Positions 22,385 through 32,642 of a stretch of 64,000 nt of DNA are shown piece after piece. Below the pieces are notes generated by a model that saw only the letters and a program-made list of their open reading frames with translations, did no database searches and was not told where the DNA came from. Every line of letters begins with the position of its first letter. Within the stretch, counting starts at the first letter, position 1. Made by a program: the position numbers and the translations under genes. The stretch covers positions 91,439,449-91,503,448 of the forward strand of contig NC_060257.1 of NCBI RefSeq assembly GCF_921293095.1, read 5' to 3'. Origin of the DNA: Ischnura elegans. Lineage: Eukaryota > Arthropoda > Insecta > Odonata > Coenagrionidae.

Positions 22385-22530
22385 CGAGCAGGTTTAAAGG
22401 GATACTGACGGATTGGTGAACGAGAGTAATCGGCTATCGGAGTTGATGCTGCAGAAGTGACCTCTCGACTGGTAGTCGAAACGTTAACACATTGGTGAAG
22501 AAAATATGGGGATGGGGAAGAGAGATAGTG
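22385..22530 (+). repeat. duplication cluster, member 2 (most diverged)
   Basis: GAGAGTAATCGGCTATCGGA, a GCTGCAGAAGTGACCTCTCGA block and a GGGGATGGGGAAGAGA tract follow the order of the other members. Divergence is high, and only this core can be aligned by eye. Confidence 0.4.
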
Positions 22531-23299
22531 ACATCATACAATTTATGCCCCAAAACTATATAATTAGCATTTTTTTTTCCTTGGTTTATCAATGAATTCG
22601 CTCATTAGAGAATTACAACATGGCTCTCAAAACGTCGGCGAATTATGAATTAATATGCATTTTTATTAATTAATATAAATATGCCAATCTTCCAGAAAAA
22701 ACAATATTTAACTTTAGCAGGATTAATCCTTGATATAGTAAAGACAACGCCTTAAGGTTCCACACATTATCAATCGTTCATAAACACTTTTTTGTTTCAG
22801 CACTTAACAACATTGCATAATATTTTAAAATGGAGAGTATGAGAGTGGAATATCATTACAATTACTCCCAAAAGTAACTCAGCCATAATATAATGACAAG
22901 GAAGTGAAGGTTTACCACATAATTGATGCGTTTTAATATATTACGTAACAAGGTGTTTTTCTATGGTACATAGGACTGCATACCAATATTTCAGGATTTT
23001 CTTCAAATTGCTTGCTTTTAATGCTACATTAAGTAACGACCTGAATTTATTTGACCATCAAAGGAAATTTTGTACAAAATATACTTGTAAATCAAAATAA
23101 TGTATGCACATGACCTGCCTCGCTCAGTTATATAGAATTTGCATTTATTTTTAAGATTCAAACTTTATACTTCACGACCCCTTATTATATATATTTTTAT
23201 GGGTGTTCAACCGGCAATTATCTTTCTATGTTAGATGATACTTATTTATGTGTTGTTAACACAATAGACAAAAGAGTATGTACAATAATGGAGGAATCA

Positions 23300-23635
23300 C
23301 CAATAGTCAGTGAGCGGAAGGGAAAGCCAGAAAAAGTGGTCATCGAAGGATGTTGAGGAATAGCGATCGAGATTAATCGATTATCGAAGCTGCCGCTTTT
23401 GAAGCAGGGGGGGAGGATTGAAAGAGGAAATACATAACTGTGTTAATAAATAACTGCTGTTTATTGAGAATATAAACGAGCATAATAGCATGCAATAAAT
23501 TGGCGTGGTGTGCGAATTCTAATATTTAAATGGAAATCTACTATGACTATGATGTGAACATAGGGAATAACTTCAAAATTCAAAGCAATACGCTTTCCTT
23601 TGTGTCTGGATAAGTTTTCGAGAAAAAAAACTTTT
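23300..23635 (+). repeat. duplication cluster, member 3
   Basis: AGAAAAAGTGGTCATCGAAG, GATGTTGAGGAATAG, GAGATTAATCGATTATCGAA and TAAATAACTGC match members 1 and 4. It then continues through the GGAAATCTACTATGA and TTTGTGTCTGGAT blocks shared with member 1. Confidence 0.7.
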
Positions 23636-23759
23636 AGATGATGTAATAAAGTAACAAATATATTTTTGCATCCCCATGGAATATAAAAGTGCATTAAGCT
23701 TAATTTTGTCTTTTTACGTCTTTGTCAATATTGTAGCTGAGTTACTTTTGAGAGTTACT

Positions 23760-23960
23760 GCAATGAGAGACATTGTACTGTTAGTCAGGAAGCAGAAAAA
23801 GTGGTTATCGAAGGATGTTGAGGAATAGTTATCGAGATAAATCGACTATCGAAGAAATGACTACCCTCTACAGCGACCTCTCGAATGAACGGCAAAATGT
23901 TTAGAGTCGGGCGAAAGGAAATGAGGGGAGGGGGTTAAGGGATGGGAGGGGGTGAATGGG
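23760..23960 (+). repeat. duplication cluster, member 4
   Basis: GCAGAAAAAGTGGTTATCGA, AGGATGTTGAGGAATAG and ATAAATCGACTATCGAAG are nearly the same as in member 3. They are followed by a CAGCGACCTCTCGAATG block like member 1 and a GGGGAGGGGG tract. Members 3 and 4 are the closest pair. Confidence 0.7.
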
Positions 23961-23979
23961 GATACAGAGAGAGAGCGCC

Positions 23980-24625
23980 GTAAAATACGAGCGGTTTATA
24001 ATAAAGGAGGCATCCAACCCCCACCCCTTTCCTATACTCCCGAAACCACCCGGACGCTTTTGGCGGTTTCTTCCCTTCGGCATATAAAACATGCGACGAT
24101 CGCCACCCGCCCTCCACCCCCCCGACACTAGCGCCCTATTCCTCCCAGTGCGGCGGCATCCCAGAGTACCACACTATGACCGCGACCCTGCAAAAACTCT
24201 CTCGCCATCGTCTCTCACAGCGTGTGAGTTTGCGGCCCCGTGCACGTGTGGCACCAAAATAAAACTGACTCCGAGGGACTCGCGAAATTTATTTTCCATC
24301 TCCCAGAGAACAATATATCAGGTAAACGTATTTTATATATATGTACGGAGGGAGAGGCAAGACTCGATTTTGGAAGCATCCGAGGGAGCGAACGGGCAAA
24401 AAAAAAAGAATCGCTCTTGGCCAACGCTCAAATTCGTTCCTAATCAAATGAAATAGGCTCCGGAAGTGCGCTCCCGTTTTGACGTACGGTTGGTCTATGT
24501 GCACTGCGCACTTCCTGTAAATTGAATGCCTTTGCAAACGGCCCCGCCTTGCTGAATAATAATGGCGGCTCGATTGCTGTCTGGCGGTAATATTTATGCT
24601 CTCAGGATGTCGGACAAGATGCGTG
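23980..24625. promoter_or_regulatory. CpG-rich patch, possible promoter or enhancer
   Basis: GC content is well above background, with CACGTG at 24242-24247 (an E-box) inside GTGCACGTGTGG. Possible donor-like sites (GCGT|GTGAGT near 24224 and ATCAG|GTAAAC near 24320) are present. Open frames on both strands here look composition-driven. A start-like ATGGCGGC occurs near 24562 with a short frame of 26 codons. I cannot choose between a first exon and a non-coding regulatory element. Confidence 0.3.
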
Positions 24626-24651
24626 CGGACGGGACTTAATTAGTCAACGGA

Positions 24652-24770
24652 TTCTGGGAAAATTGCACGGAGATGGGAAGCAAAATAAAAATGTCCCGTC
24701 GACTGGGAAGCAATTCGATTTTCATTTCGGCGTCCTGTGCCTTCATTGCATACAACTTCCCTCCATTCTA
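24652..24770 (+). repeat. diverged duplication, copy 1
   Basis: TTCTGGGAAAATT, GCAAAA, a TC-TCGACTGGGAAGCAATT block and a GATTTTCAT block align in order with 25803-25915. The spacing is about 1.15 kb in direct orientation. Confidence 0.55.
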
Positions 24771-25802
24771 CCTGAATAACTGTCCCTATCAGGTTGGATG
24801 GATAAAATATGATATGTTTGGATATATGGACGAGTTTATAAGCATTTGTTCTTGTCGAAAGAAAATACGAATCTACTAACTATGATAATATGAGAACAGT
24901 TTAGAATCATGCGTGCTTTACACTATGAGTCATTGGTTTTACATCTTAATAGTTTAATTTTTGTATCTATATTGTTCTCTTGTTTCGGAAAACTGAATTG
25001 AAAAAACCTGGCTTTCCCAGAAGGGTAAGTAGATTTGTTATGATTTTTTTGATAGATTGAAATACAGGGAAGCCCCTATTTCCGTAAGGAAAACATACAC
25101 TTAGAATAAGTAATCAAGAAGAGTTCATAATAATGCTGGCATCACAGAATGAAAGTTTTAATCATCGTAAGAAAACAATCGTGAGATCAGTGAGAGTCGG
25201 CTCTTTCCCCTTGCTCGTCAGTCTGCTTGCTTTTTCATATTGACCATACACTCACGAAATAAGAGAAATTCTTCTCTTTCATGTCCTCAGTGGGAATTTT
25301 AATTGCATTTTATATTTAGTTTTTTGTCAAAATTCCATACTTTCTCAATTTTGTCTTGGGAAACTGAAATGCATCAAATCTTATCTCAATGGATTCTACT
25401 AACGTAAGGATAAAATCAACTTGAAATTTAAAGTTTCCGCGCTAAAAATTTCTATTTTTCTAACCAAGCTTCCCTTAGCTTTAGCAGGTGTGTACTGCTA
25501 TGTCAACCAATTTATAGGTATTATAATATAGGTATATTGCAAGATAAAAAAGGAATAATTGAAAAGATCTCCATGGCAATACCCATTACAATTAGTGCCA
25601 GGTTAGCAATAATTATTTTATCCACTTATATCCCAACCACCTATTTATCATTTACATATCAACACACATATCATCACGTGCATCTACTTTCATTTGAAGT
25701 ATATTTTACGGATATTTTTATCACTATAAATTTCCCTTTTCCGGATTTATTTGAAGGAATTCGTGGAGCCAATTTATTTCCGTAGTACGCAATAGCTACC
25801 AA
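24771..25802. other. non-coding interval
   Basis: AT-rich, with no recognisable feature. A donor-like GGGTAAGTAG near 25025 has no matching exon. Confidence 0.45.
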
Positions 25803-25915
25803 ATTCTGGGAAAATTCCAGCGAGGCAAAGCAAAAATACCTCATCGACTAGGAATCAATTTGATTTTAATCGTAGTGTCAAGTCTGTAGGTTCTTTCGTT
25901 GTATATTACCTGCAT
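25803..25915 (+). repeat. diverged duplication, copy 2
   Basis: TTCTGGGAAAATT, GCAAAAATAC, ATCGACTAGGAATCAATT and GATTTTAAT match 24652-24770 in order. Confidence 0.55.
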
Positions 25916-26322
25916 CTTTTTATTAAACCTCTGCAGCTCACGCTGGCAGAGAGAGAATGGCTGGGTTTATTCAATATTTACTGGCAATATTCCACGGTTT
26001 TTTCTCTCTACTCTGGGGAGATACTGTCGCCAACGTGACCAGCACGCCCACAAGCATCGCAGGGGGCGTTTGAGCTGAGGGATATCTCACTTGCGCCTCA
26101 CGACTTTTTAGCATGGTTTTATTAGGTTATATTCCAAAGAGAAATATTACATGTGACGCCATCACATACAGTAAAAAAATATTTAACGGCCTGCGTCACA
26201 TTACAATGAAAACCTTTTTGAAATATCACCTGTAATTCGTCCTTTGATAGAATCTCCTATGGTTCTCCTAGAGAGCAAAATATAATATATCAGTTATATG
26301 CTTACTTTCTCTCAATATAATA
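25916..26322. other. non-coding interval
   Basis: Nothing recognisable. Confidence 0.45.
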
Positions 26323-26330
26323 GCTTATAG

Positions 26331-26491
26331 CATAGGCGGATCTAGGGGGGCACGGGGGCACGTGCCCCGCAGACCCTTAAAAAATATGCAATATTTTTAA
26401 TACGGTCCCGTTATCATTGCGCTTGTTTTGTATAACGAGGTATCCTTGTGCCCCCCCCCACCCCCAGAAAGAAATCCTGGATCCGCACCTG
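26331..26491. mobile_element. 161-bp hAT-like MITE
   Basis: The left end is CATAGGCGGATCTAGG, and the right end reverse complemented is CAGGTGCGGATCCAGG. Both are variants of a CAGTGGCGGATCCAGG terminus. The flanks GCTTATAG (26323-26330) and GGCTATAG (26492-26499) match at 6 of 8 positions, consistent with the 8-bp target duplications of hAT elements. G- and C-rich tracts lie just inside the ends. No coding sequence. Confidence 0.75.
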
Positions 26492-26499
26492 GGCTATAG

Positions 26500-27670
26500 T
26501 GATGATTTATTTACTTTTTTATTGTATAAACTGGTAATAACAACGAAGAGGGAGCCTTAGGTGGTCTCTAAGGTCATAATACAAGAATTGAGCCACTAGC
26601 AGACAACAATAATGTATGCCACAAAAAATGAACGCAGTAGCTATAACATTAGTATTGTTACAATGAAATGACATCAAAATAAATTTTCAATTTTTTCTTC
26701 GGAAAAAAGAGCCAGTCTTTGGCAAGTTTTAGCATTATATTTGAGTGTTCATTTTTTTTAATTTCAGGTGACAGTAGACCTTTGGCCCAAAATAGAGAAA
26801 GCAGCGTTTGTATTAAGCTAATCTTGGTCTCTCTGTTACAATGATTGGCTCACTATACACTGTACTCCTGGGTTACACTATCTATCCATAGCATTCATAT
26901 TTTGGTCGATCGTTGAGTATGATTAAGTGCGTCAAATAATTTCAAGGGCATAATTTCTACGCCTTACTTCGGCGGTCCCGTACCGAGGGTTATTTGAAAA
27001 ACTTATTTTTCGTTCATTTATTTCTCCAAGGATCTCTTCACTAATTACCATGAATGCACGCTGCCGCATTTTCAAGTGAAATTCACTGTCTCCTAATTGT
27101 GTCCCCTGTAATTTTATTGTTTATACTTAAACCAATTGAAACCAATATATGTTGGAGGTAAATTCTTTCATTCTTTCTACATTAATGAATTGCCATTCAA
27201 TTTTCCATTCCCATGTATTATTTAGACAATTACGCTATATGTGACGTGTTTTGTTAGCTTAAGCACTATAAATAGTAATAAGTTAATTATTTCGGACCAT
27301 TTGTCATTGAAGTCCCTCGCGATTAGTCTCTGCATACTTTTAAAGACAAAATGTTACTATTCAGCGAGTGAAATAAACATTTGAATGAGAATTTAATCAC
27401 AAAAGCCATGATATTTCATTAATTCCAATTAAATTATCGAGAAAGTTATTAATTTAAACGTTACCACTGTGAAATAATGCGATTGGATAGAAGTGTTTCC
27501 AGTTTTCGAACATTAATTATTTTTCGTCGTCATCAATTTGTTGAGCGTAAAAGTCAGGAATGAATTGATTCAATTGTTTTCAAGTATTCAAATAAATAAT
27601 AATGGTTGTTAGGCTATCTTTTGCGGGATGTCTAATCGAATATTTTTTTTAAATCGAACCGAATCATTCG
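26500..27670. other. non-coding interval
   Basis: AT-rich with no recognisable feature. Confidence 0.45.
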
Positions 27671-27709
27671 AATCTTAGAAGTAACTTTTTCAATGTTACT
27701 TCTAAGATT
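27671..27709. other. perfect 15-bp hairpin
   Basis: AATCTTAGAAGTAAC and its exact complement are separated by a 9-nt T-rich loop. It is too short for a typical pre-miRNA. It may be the centre of a small foldback or a cruciform-prone site. Confidence 0.7.
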
Positions 27710-29755
27710 TCTTTGCTTGGAAACGATCGCTGTCACCATTTCCAGATTTTTTTTCATTTCACAAAGATCAGCTTGAGGAGCTGTAATTCTTTAGTAAATT
27801 CTTTATATATAATTCTTTAGCAAATGATAGTTAAATGAGTAGATTATGCATTTTTTATTATCTTTCCACTTTTGGTGCCTATAAGAATATACTTTATGTT
27901 TCTAGCAATGGCATCATTTTTAATGACTTATAAAAAAAGGGTTGTCCTTGTAATGGCATTAATAATTGCCATCACGGCGTGCGTGCATATCGTTCTGACG
28001 GGTGGTAATAAAAGTAAAATATAATAATTATCTCGTGGTTTATTTGGTGTCTCCCATGCACGAAACCCACGTCGAACAGTTGAGGTCGCGTGACCATTTT
28101 TCTTCGTCGCTGTTTTTTTTTTGGGGGATTAGCCCTCTGGCGATAATTTTAATAAGCTTGCGCACCGCAATGACAATTAACCCTATGGTCACCTTTTATG
28201 AGGTGTGCGTCCATTATAAAAGAAACAAATAAGCCCTTCGTTAAGAAATGAATTTGGAGGTTATAATGGACGAGTGGTAGAATATAGATCTAGTGTATAC
28301 ACGCAAACGACTGGTTTGCCGTGCAACCTATCTGCCACGCTTTTCTCTCCGCAGAATAGTAACCGGTAGTGGTTTAGTTATTTACGCAAGATCAAAATCT
28401 AATACTAAATGAGCTTTTCCTTTGGCTAGAAAGCGCAGATTATGGCTGAATGCGGTTCCTATCCTCATTTTATAAAGTACAGGAGAGACAATATTTGCTA
28501 GAGGCTATTTGAAAATGACTGTGCTAATTTACGTAAACATGTTCTTATTATGACTATCGAAGTTTATTCCACAGATTCAATTCATCGAGTCGTCTACATG
28601 ACTAATGTAACATCGATTTAATTCGGTGAAAAGAAATAGTAAATATTTTATGAAGAAATAATTTAATTTAATTTCTCTTTCATCATATGTTCAATTCGAA
28701 CTCATGAAAACTCGAATCAGCTTGTTTTGTAGAGAAAGTCTTAACATAAACCACCATCACAAAGATCTTCTTTCCTCATCTTCCGTTCTCTGAATTAATC
28801 TGTCCGCATATCCGCTAGTTAAAGGGCTGGTGTTTGCTTGGTCGTTAATTTATTTCCGACACGGCCATGAAAGCTAATTAAGCAATGAATGGGATAAAAA
28901 CAACCACTTGAAATGGCGTGGTCAGTTGCTAATATATTCAAGTCCATTCCTTATCTCTTTTTGTATATTGTTGTAGTTACATCAACATAAAAATATGGAG
29001 GATAAAGCCGTTTCTAAGGTGACAGAGGAATGGTTTAAGGAAATACGAGTTTGAACGAAATTTTGCGCCTCTTGAGTGAAAACTAATCAAGTGAATACGG
29101 CTCAAATTAAAAACTAAGTACTTTTTAAATTATACGGGTGACAAGGCTGTCCCTCTTTCTAATTGTGTGGTTAAAAGCGTGCATTTCCGGATCTATTAGA
29201 TCTTCCTCCCAACCCCCCCCCCCCCTTGGCAGAAGTCGAGTGCTTTTTTCATTTTCATGTTTTTTCTAGTGTTTGCCACTGATTAGAATTATTTTCCATA
29301 AAAAAGCGTCAGTGTATTTAAAAATGATTCATGTAATTCACAGATAGCGATGTTTTGGGTGATTGAGTTTTTTTTTGTTCCCCTGCTCACATTAATTACT
29401 TCAATATTGAGAGGTAGTAATAAACTTCTTGTTTTCTCCAGGGTTGGTGGTTTAACTGGTCTCCTCCTTATATTTACATAGCCAGTGGTCGTTTACAAAT
29501 TATTCTAAACATATCGTTAAAAAAGAGTTATGGCCGTTTAGTAATGTTGATTTCGCTTTAAATTAAAGTGATGATAAAGTTGACGTTTGAACAATATAGA
29601 AGTGTGCCCAAATTTCCCATTCGTGAAAACATAATGACGCGCTCGTAAGTCATTGTCTTCATTCCCGAGTTATATATATTTCTTTGGGCCATTAGTGATA
29701 CTATTGTCTTAAAATCCAATATTTCAGAGGACTGATCCGAATACTTGTGTATCTC
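27710..29755. other. non-coding interval with a 13-nt poly-C run
   Basis: AT-rich sequence with a C13 tract at 29213-29225. No gene or transposon was recognised. Confidence 0.45.
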
Positions 29756-30290
29756 TCGAGAGTTTAATTCGCAGCTGTTTGCCGAGGGCGTTTGACGAGG
29801 GCGACTGCAGTCGTGGGTCGGCTGTTAAGCTCCGTTCGTTTCATAGTCTGCCACAACTTCCGCGCAAACACTATCGCTGTGTGTGAGCTCAAACGTAAGC
29901 GCCGGCGTTTCAAGTCGTTTGCCCAGCCATCGCACTCACGCAAACGCCCGCACACTGCCGAGTGGTTTCCACTGGCTTCGCTTTTGTTCCTCTCGCTGCG
30001 AGTGAATGGATTGGCCGATTGGTTAAAAGGGAGACATTGGTCCATTCTGAATCGACACCTCGGACGTTCGGTGACGTCGACTTCCCAGCTCACTGGAGAG
30101 TCAATTGCTCCCGATTACCACCAGCGTCATAGCTATAATCGGCAGCCATTTTCACCATGGCGACAGCCCAGACGAACAATACAAAGCCAGAATCGCACAG
30201 ACAATATGCGGGTAGCGCTACTCTTTTGGAGTTCCTATCCGAGAACATGTGTTGCCTAAGCGCTGCACTGAATTGTTAACTACAGATTCC
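29756..30290 (+). promoter_or_regulatory. CpG-rich patch, possible promoter / first-exon region
   Basis: CpG-dense sequence rises sharply from AT-rich flanks. A TATATATAT run lies about 90 bp upstream (29670). GCCATTTT near 30145 contains the GCCAT core bound by YY1/Pho factors, followed at once by a strong Kozak start CACCATGG. Long open frames on both strands (155 and 109 codons) are probably GC-driven. Confidence 0.35.
30157..30279 (+). CDS. candidate small ORF, 40 codons
   Basis: It starts at an ATG in optimal context (TTCACCATGGCG) inside the CpG-rich patch and ends at TAA. The product begins MATAQTNNTKPESHRQYAGS and ends in a Cys-containing segment. I recognise no domain, signal peptide or membrane segment. 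It could be a small protein, the 5' coding part of a first exon whose donor I cannot place, or chance. Context is the main support. The neighbours are non-coding. Confidence 0.25.
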   Translation: MATAQTNNTKPESHRQYAGSATLLEFLSENMCCLSAALNC

Positions 30291-30930
30291 GACACTAATA
30301 CGAGTAAAGCCAGTGAATTGCGCGTCATAAGAATTATTCGTATGAAAGTTTTCTATCCGTTTCGGCAGGTTCACACGGAGGATTTCGCAGAGTACCCTGA
30401 ACAACATGTTTCTTCACCAATCTAAATTGTTTCCTGTTCACATTATGACCTGCCCCTTTTCATTCAGCCCATAAATCAGTAAATCCCGCTAAATCCATAT
30501 TCTCTGTATTTCATCTAAAATCTTTTTCCCTCGCCCACCATATCCATTACTTCGTCGTTCCTCCCCCTCTCTGTCCACTTCACCTTCTCCGTCGCCCCTG
30601 TGAAGTTTCCTGTCATTCAAAGACATAGGTAGTTTCTTAACTTTAAAGTTTGCCCTCGGCTCATATTATTCGGATGATATTGCGACTTGGTAGATGACTT
30701 ACTTTTATCTCAAGCGACAGTTTTTTCATTTCATAATGCACTATAATTTTGATTGAATTTACCCATTTAGCATAATAAATGGGAGTCTGACATGTTCAGA
30801 GTTGCCAGGCTGGCTTCAGCCTGGCTTCAATTGCTGCCGTGCATTGCGGTGCTTAGTGACCAGCACTTTTGAATCCATAGAATCGCTGTGGGAGCAAGTG
30901 ACTTCATACGACTTCGAATTTGTTAAAACT
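30291..30930. other. non-coding interval
   Basis: A 12-bp tandem microduplication (AGCCTGGCTTC twice) lies near 30808-30832. No gene was recognised. Confidence 0.45.
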
Positions 30931-30950
30931 ATTAAAAGGGATACAATAAG

Positions 30951-31103
30951 TGCGAAAGATCCACAGAGAAAAAATCATCCTCCTTGACTGAGATGATTTT
31001 TCCCGGTCAAGGCGGATGATTTTTTCTCTGTGAATCTTTCGCACGATTGTGCATTGCGGGTGACTCCCGTAAAAGTTATCACCGCGGCTAGTTCCGTTAT
31101 ACT
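30951..31103. mobile_element. SINE-derived foldback with long target-site duplication
   Basis: The arms at 30951-30988 and 31006-31043 are 38 bp, complementary with two mismatches, around a 17-bp spacer. The right arm and following sequence (GTGCATTGCGGGTGAC, then ATCACCG) match the 3' body of the SINE at 56500-56660. The left arm is the same body inverted. GGATACAATAAG occurs on both sides (30939-30950 and 31112-31123), within a roughly 19-20 bp imperfect repeat. That length is typical of target-primed retroposition, so the head-to-head structure may have been inserted as one unit. Confidence 0.7.
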
Positions 31104-31123
31104 TTAAAACTGGATACAATAAG

Positions 31124-31979
31124 AACCAATTATTCAGAAGTTTTCTATTTCTTCCGAGTGAAATTAACATATTCAAAGGCTTTCTTTCGAAAGAGAAAAA
31201 GCGAATACTTATCGAGCAATTGACAGCAGTCAGTCAGCTGAGTTACTTTCAACTCTCTCCTAACGACCCTAAATAGACTAATAATAGCTGGAAATTCCGT
31301 ATTACGTGTGGAAGATAGCGAATCTTCTGAGTTTTTTCAGGGTCGCCGGGAAACTGAATACCACGTAGTAATTGAGAGAAATATAATTTTTAGCCCAATG
31401 AGAAGATGGGAGGTACTTCAGTATTCTTTTAACTCCATTTCCGGTGTTGCGAAAATACATAAATGGATGACCATGTAAATACGACAATCAATACTCTTAA
31501 CATAAATGCGTTTGCCGTACGTGTCTGCGTTCATATGTTTTGGCAGCGAAAGATATTCTATAATTTTTCACTCGCAGAAAAAAGGATTTCAAATCTTCTT
31601 TTAACCTAAGTTTTTTTCGGGGTAAAAATGTTACCTATAGGTACTTTGGAAATGCCACATACTCATTTCTTGTAGAGAAAAAGAATATAAAAAGAATAAA
31701 TGAATTCGAATAGGAATGACATTGATTTATAATTCATAAAATTAATGATGAGGCAATTATTATCAGTGATCTGCTTCTTTAGCGGTTATTTAGACGAAAT
31801 CAAACTGCCCTGCTTTCCATTTTCAAAGTTTTTGATTTCGGCGGAGAACGAAGTTGCTCGCTTTTTCCGTGTGAGGGCGACTTTTGAAAGTGATGGCTCG
31901 CTTTGGGAATATCGCTCGCCGTGGTAGATGATGTCGAAGCTGATTCGCCCCCTATTCTCTCCAAACGGCAGCAAATAGA
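31124..31979. other. non-coding interval
   Basis: Nothing recognisable. Confidence 0.45.
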
Positions 31980-32275
31980 CTCGCACCTGCGTTCAGGTTT
32001 GAAAAAGGCGCGAATGAGCGCCAATGTGAGTCACTCCAGCAATCAGCGAGAAGGATTGGATCCAATCACTCGTTGCACTCATCGGCCCTTTTGAAATCAG
32101 GAAAAGTGTGACTGCGACGCGCTCTATTTGTAACCGATTGCAGCGCCAAAAGCCTCGGTTAGGGAGGAAAAAGGATGCAGGGTAAAAGGGTTAAAAAAAA
32201 ACAGGATCGCGCGCAGTGAATGACGGGAAGAGGAGATAGAGTGAGGATCCAAGAGCGCGAGTCATTGCCTCAGTT
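31980..32275. promoter_or_regulatory. moderately GC-rich patch
   Basis: CpG frequency is raised, and GCCAAT|GTGAGTCAC near 32021 gives a donor-like site. No paired acceptor or recognisable peptide was found. Regulatory DNA or an untranslated exon are both possible. Confidence 0.2.
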
Positions 32276-32508
32276 TGTTCCTCAAATGTCTCGTTTCGCA
32301 CGGTGAGGGCTCGTCACGGCCATTGCGTCACAAAATCAGGGCAAGCAGTGGTGGGAAGTGGGGTAGGGGGAAAATGGATGTGAGGAGAAATCCCATCTTA
32401 ACAGTTTGCGAATGTTTTGTCTGTTCAAGCTTTATTGCCCCCATAACCTTAATGAGTAGTTAGCAAGTTTTCCCTTTGCGTGACTGTGGTAGATGAATTC
32501 TTAGTATA

Positions 32509-32642
32509 CGTAACGTTTTTCGGACAGTGTGGTGTGCATGTTCGAACTATTATTGCCTGCTGCATGCTGGTGATTGATCACCTCCTGCCAAACACCCTAG
32601 AGGTGGCTCGCAGGTTATTATGCAGATATAGATGTAGATAAA
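32509..32642 (-). repeat. dispersed repeat, family shared with 60.67-60.80 kb
   Basis: On the minus strand this reads ATCTACATCTATATCTGC, CCTGCGAGCCACCTCTAG, GTGTTTGGCAGG and CATGCACACCACACTGTC, matching 60671-60800 block by block. I recall CCTGCGAGCCAC-type repeats as common in arthropod genomes. Transposition class unknown. Confidence 0.7.

Noticed and set aside
29792..30259. 155-codon frame in the CpG-rich patch, and a 109-codon antisense frame
   Set aside because: Overlapping long frames on both strands are expected in GC-rich DNA. No domain or conserved-looking segment is present.
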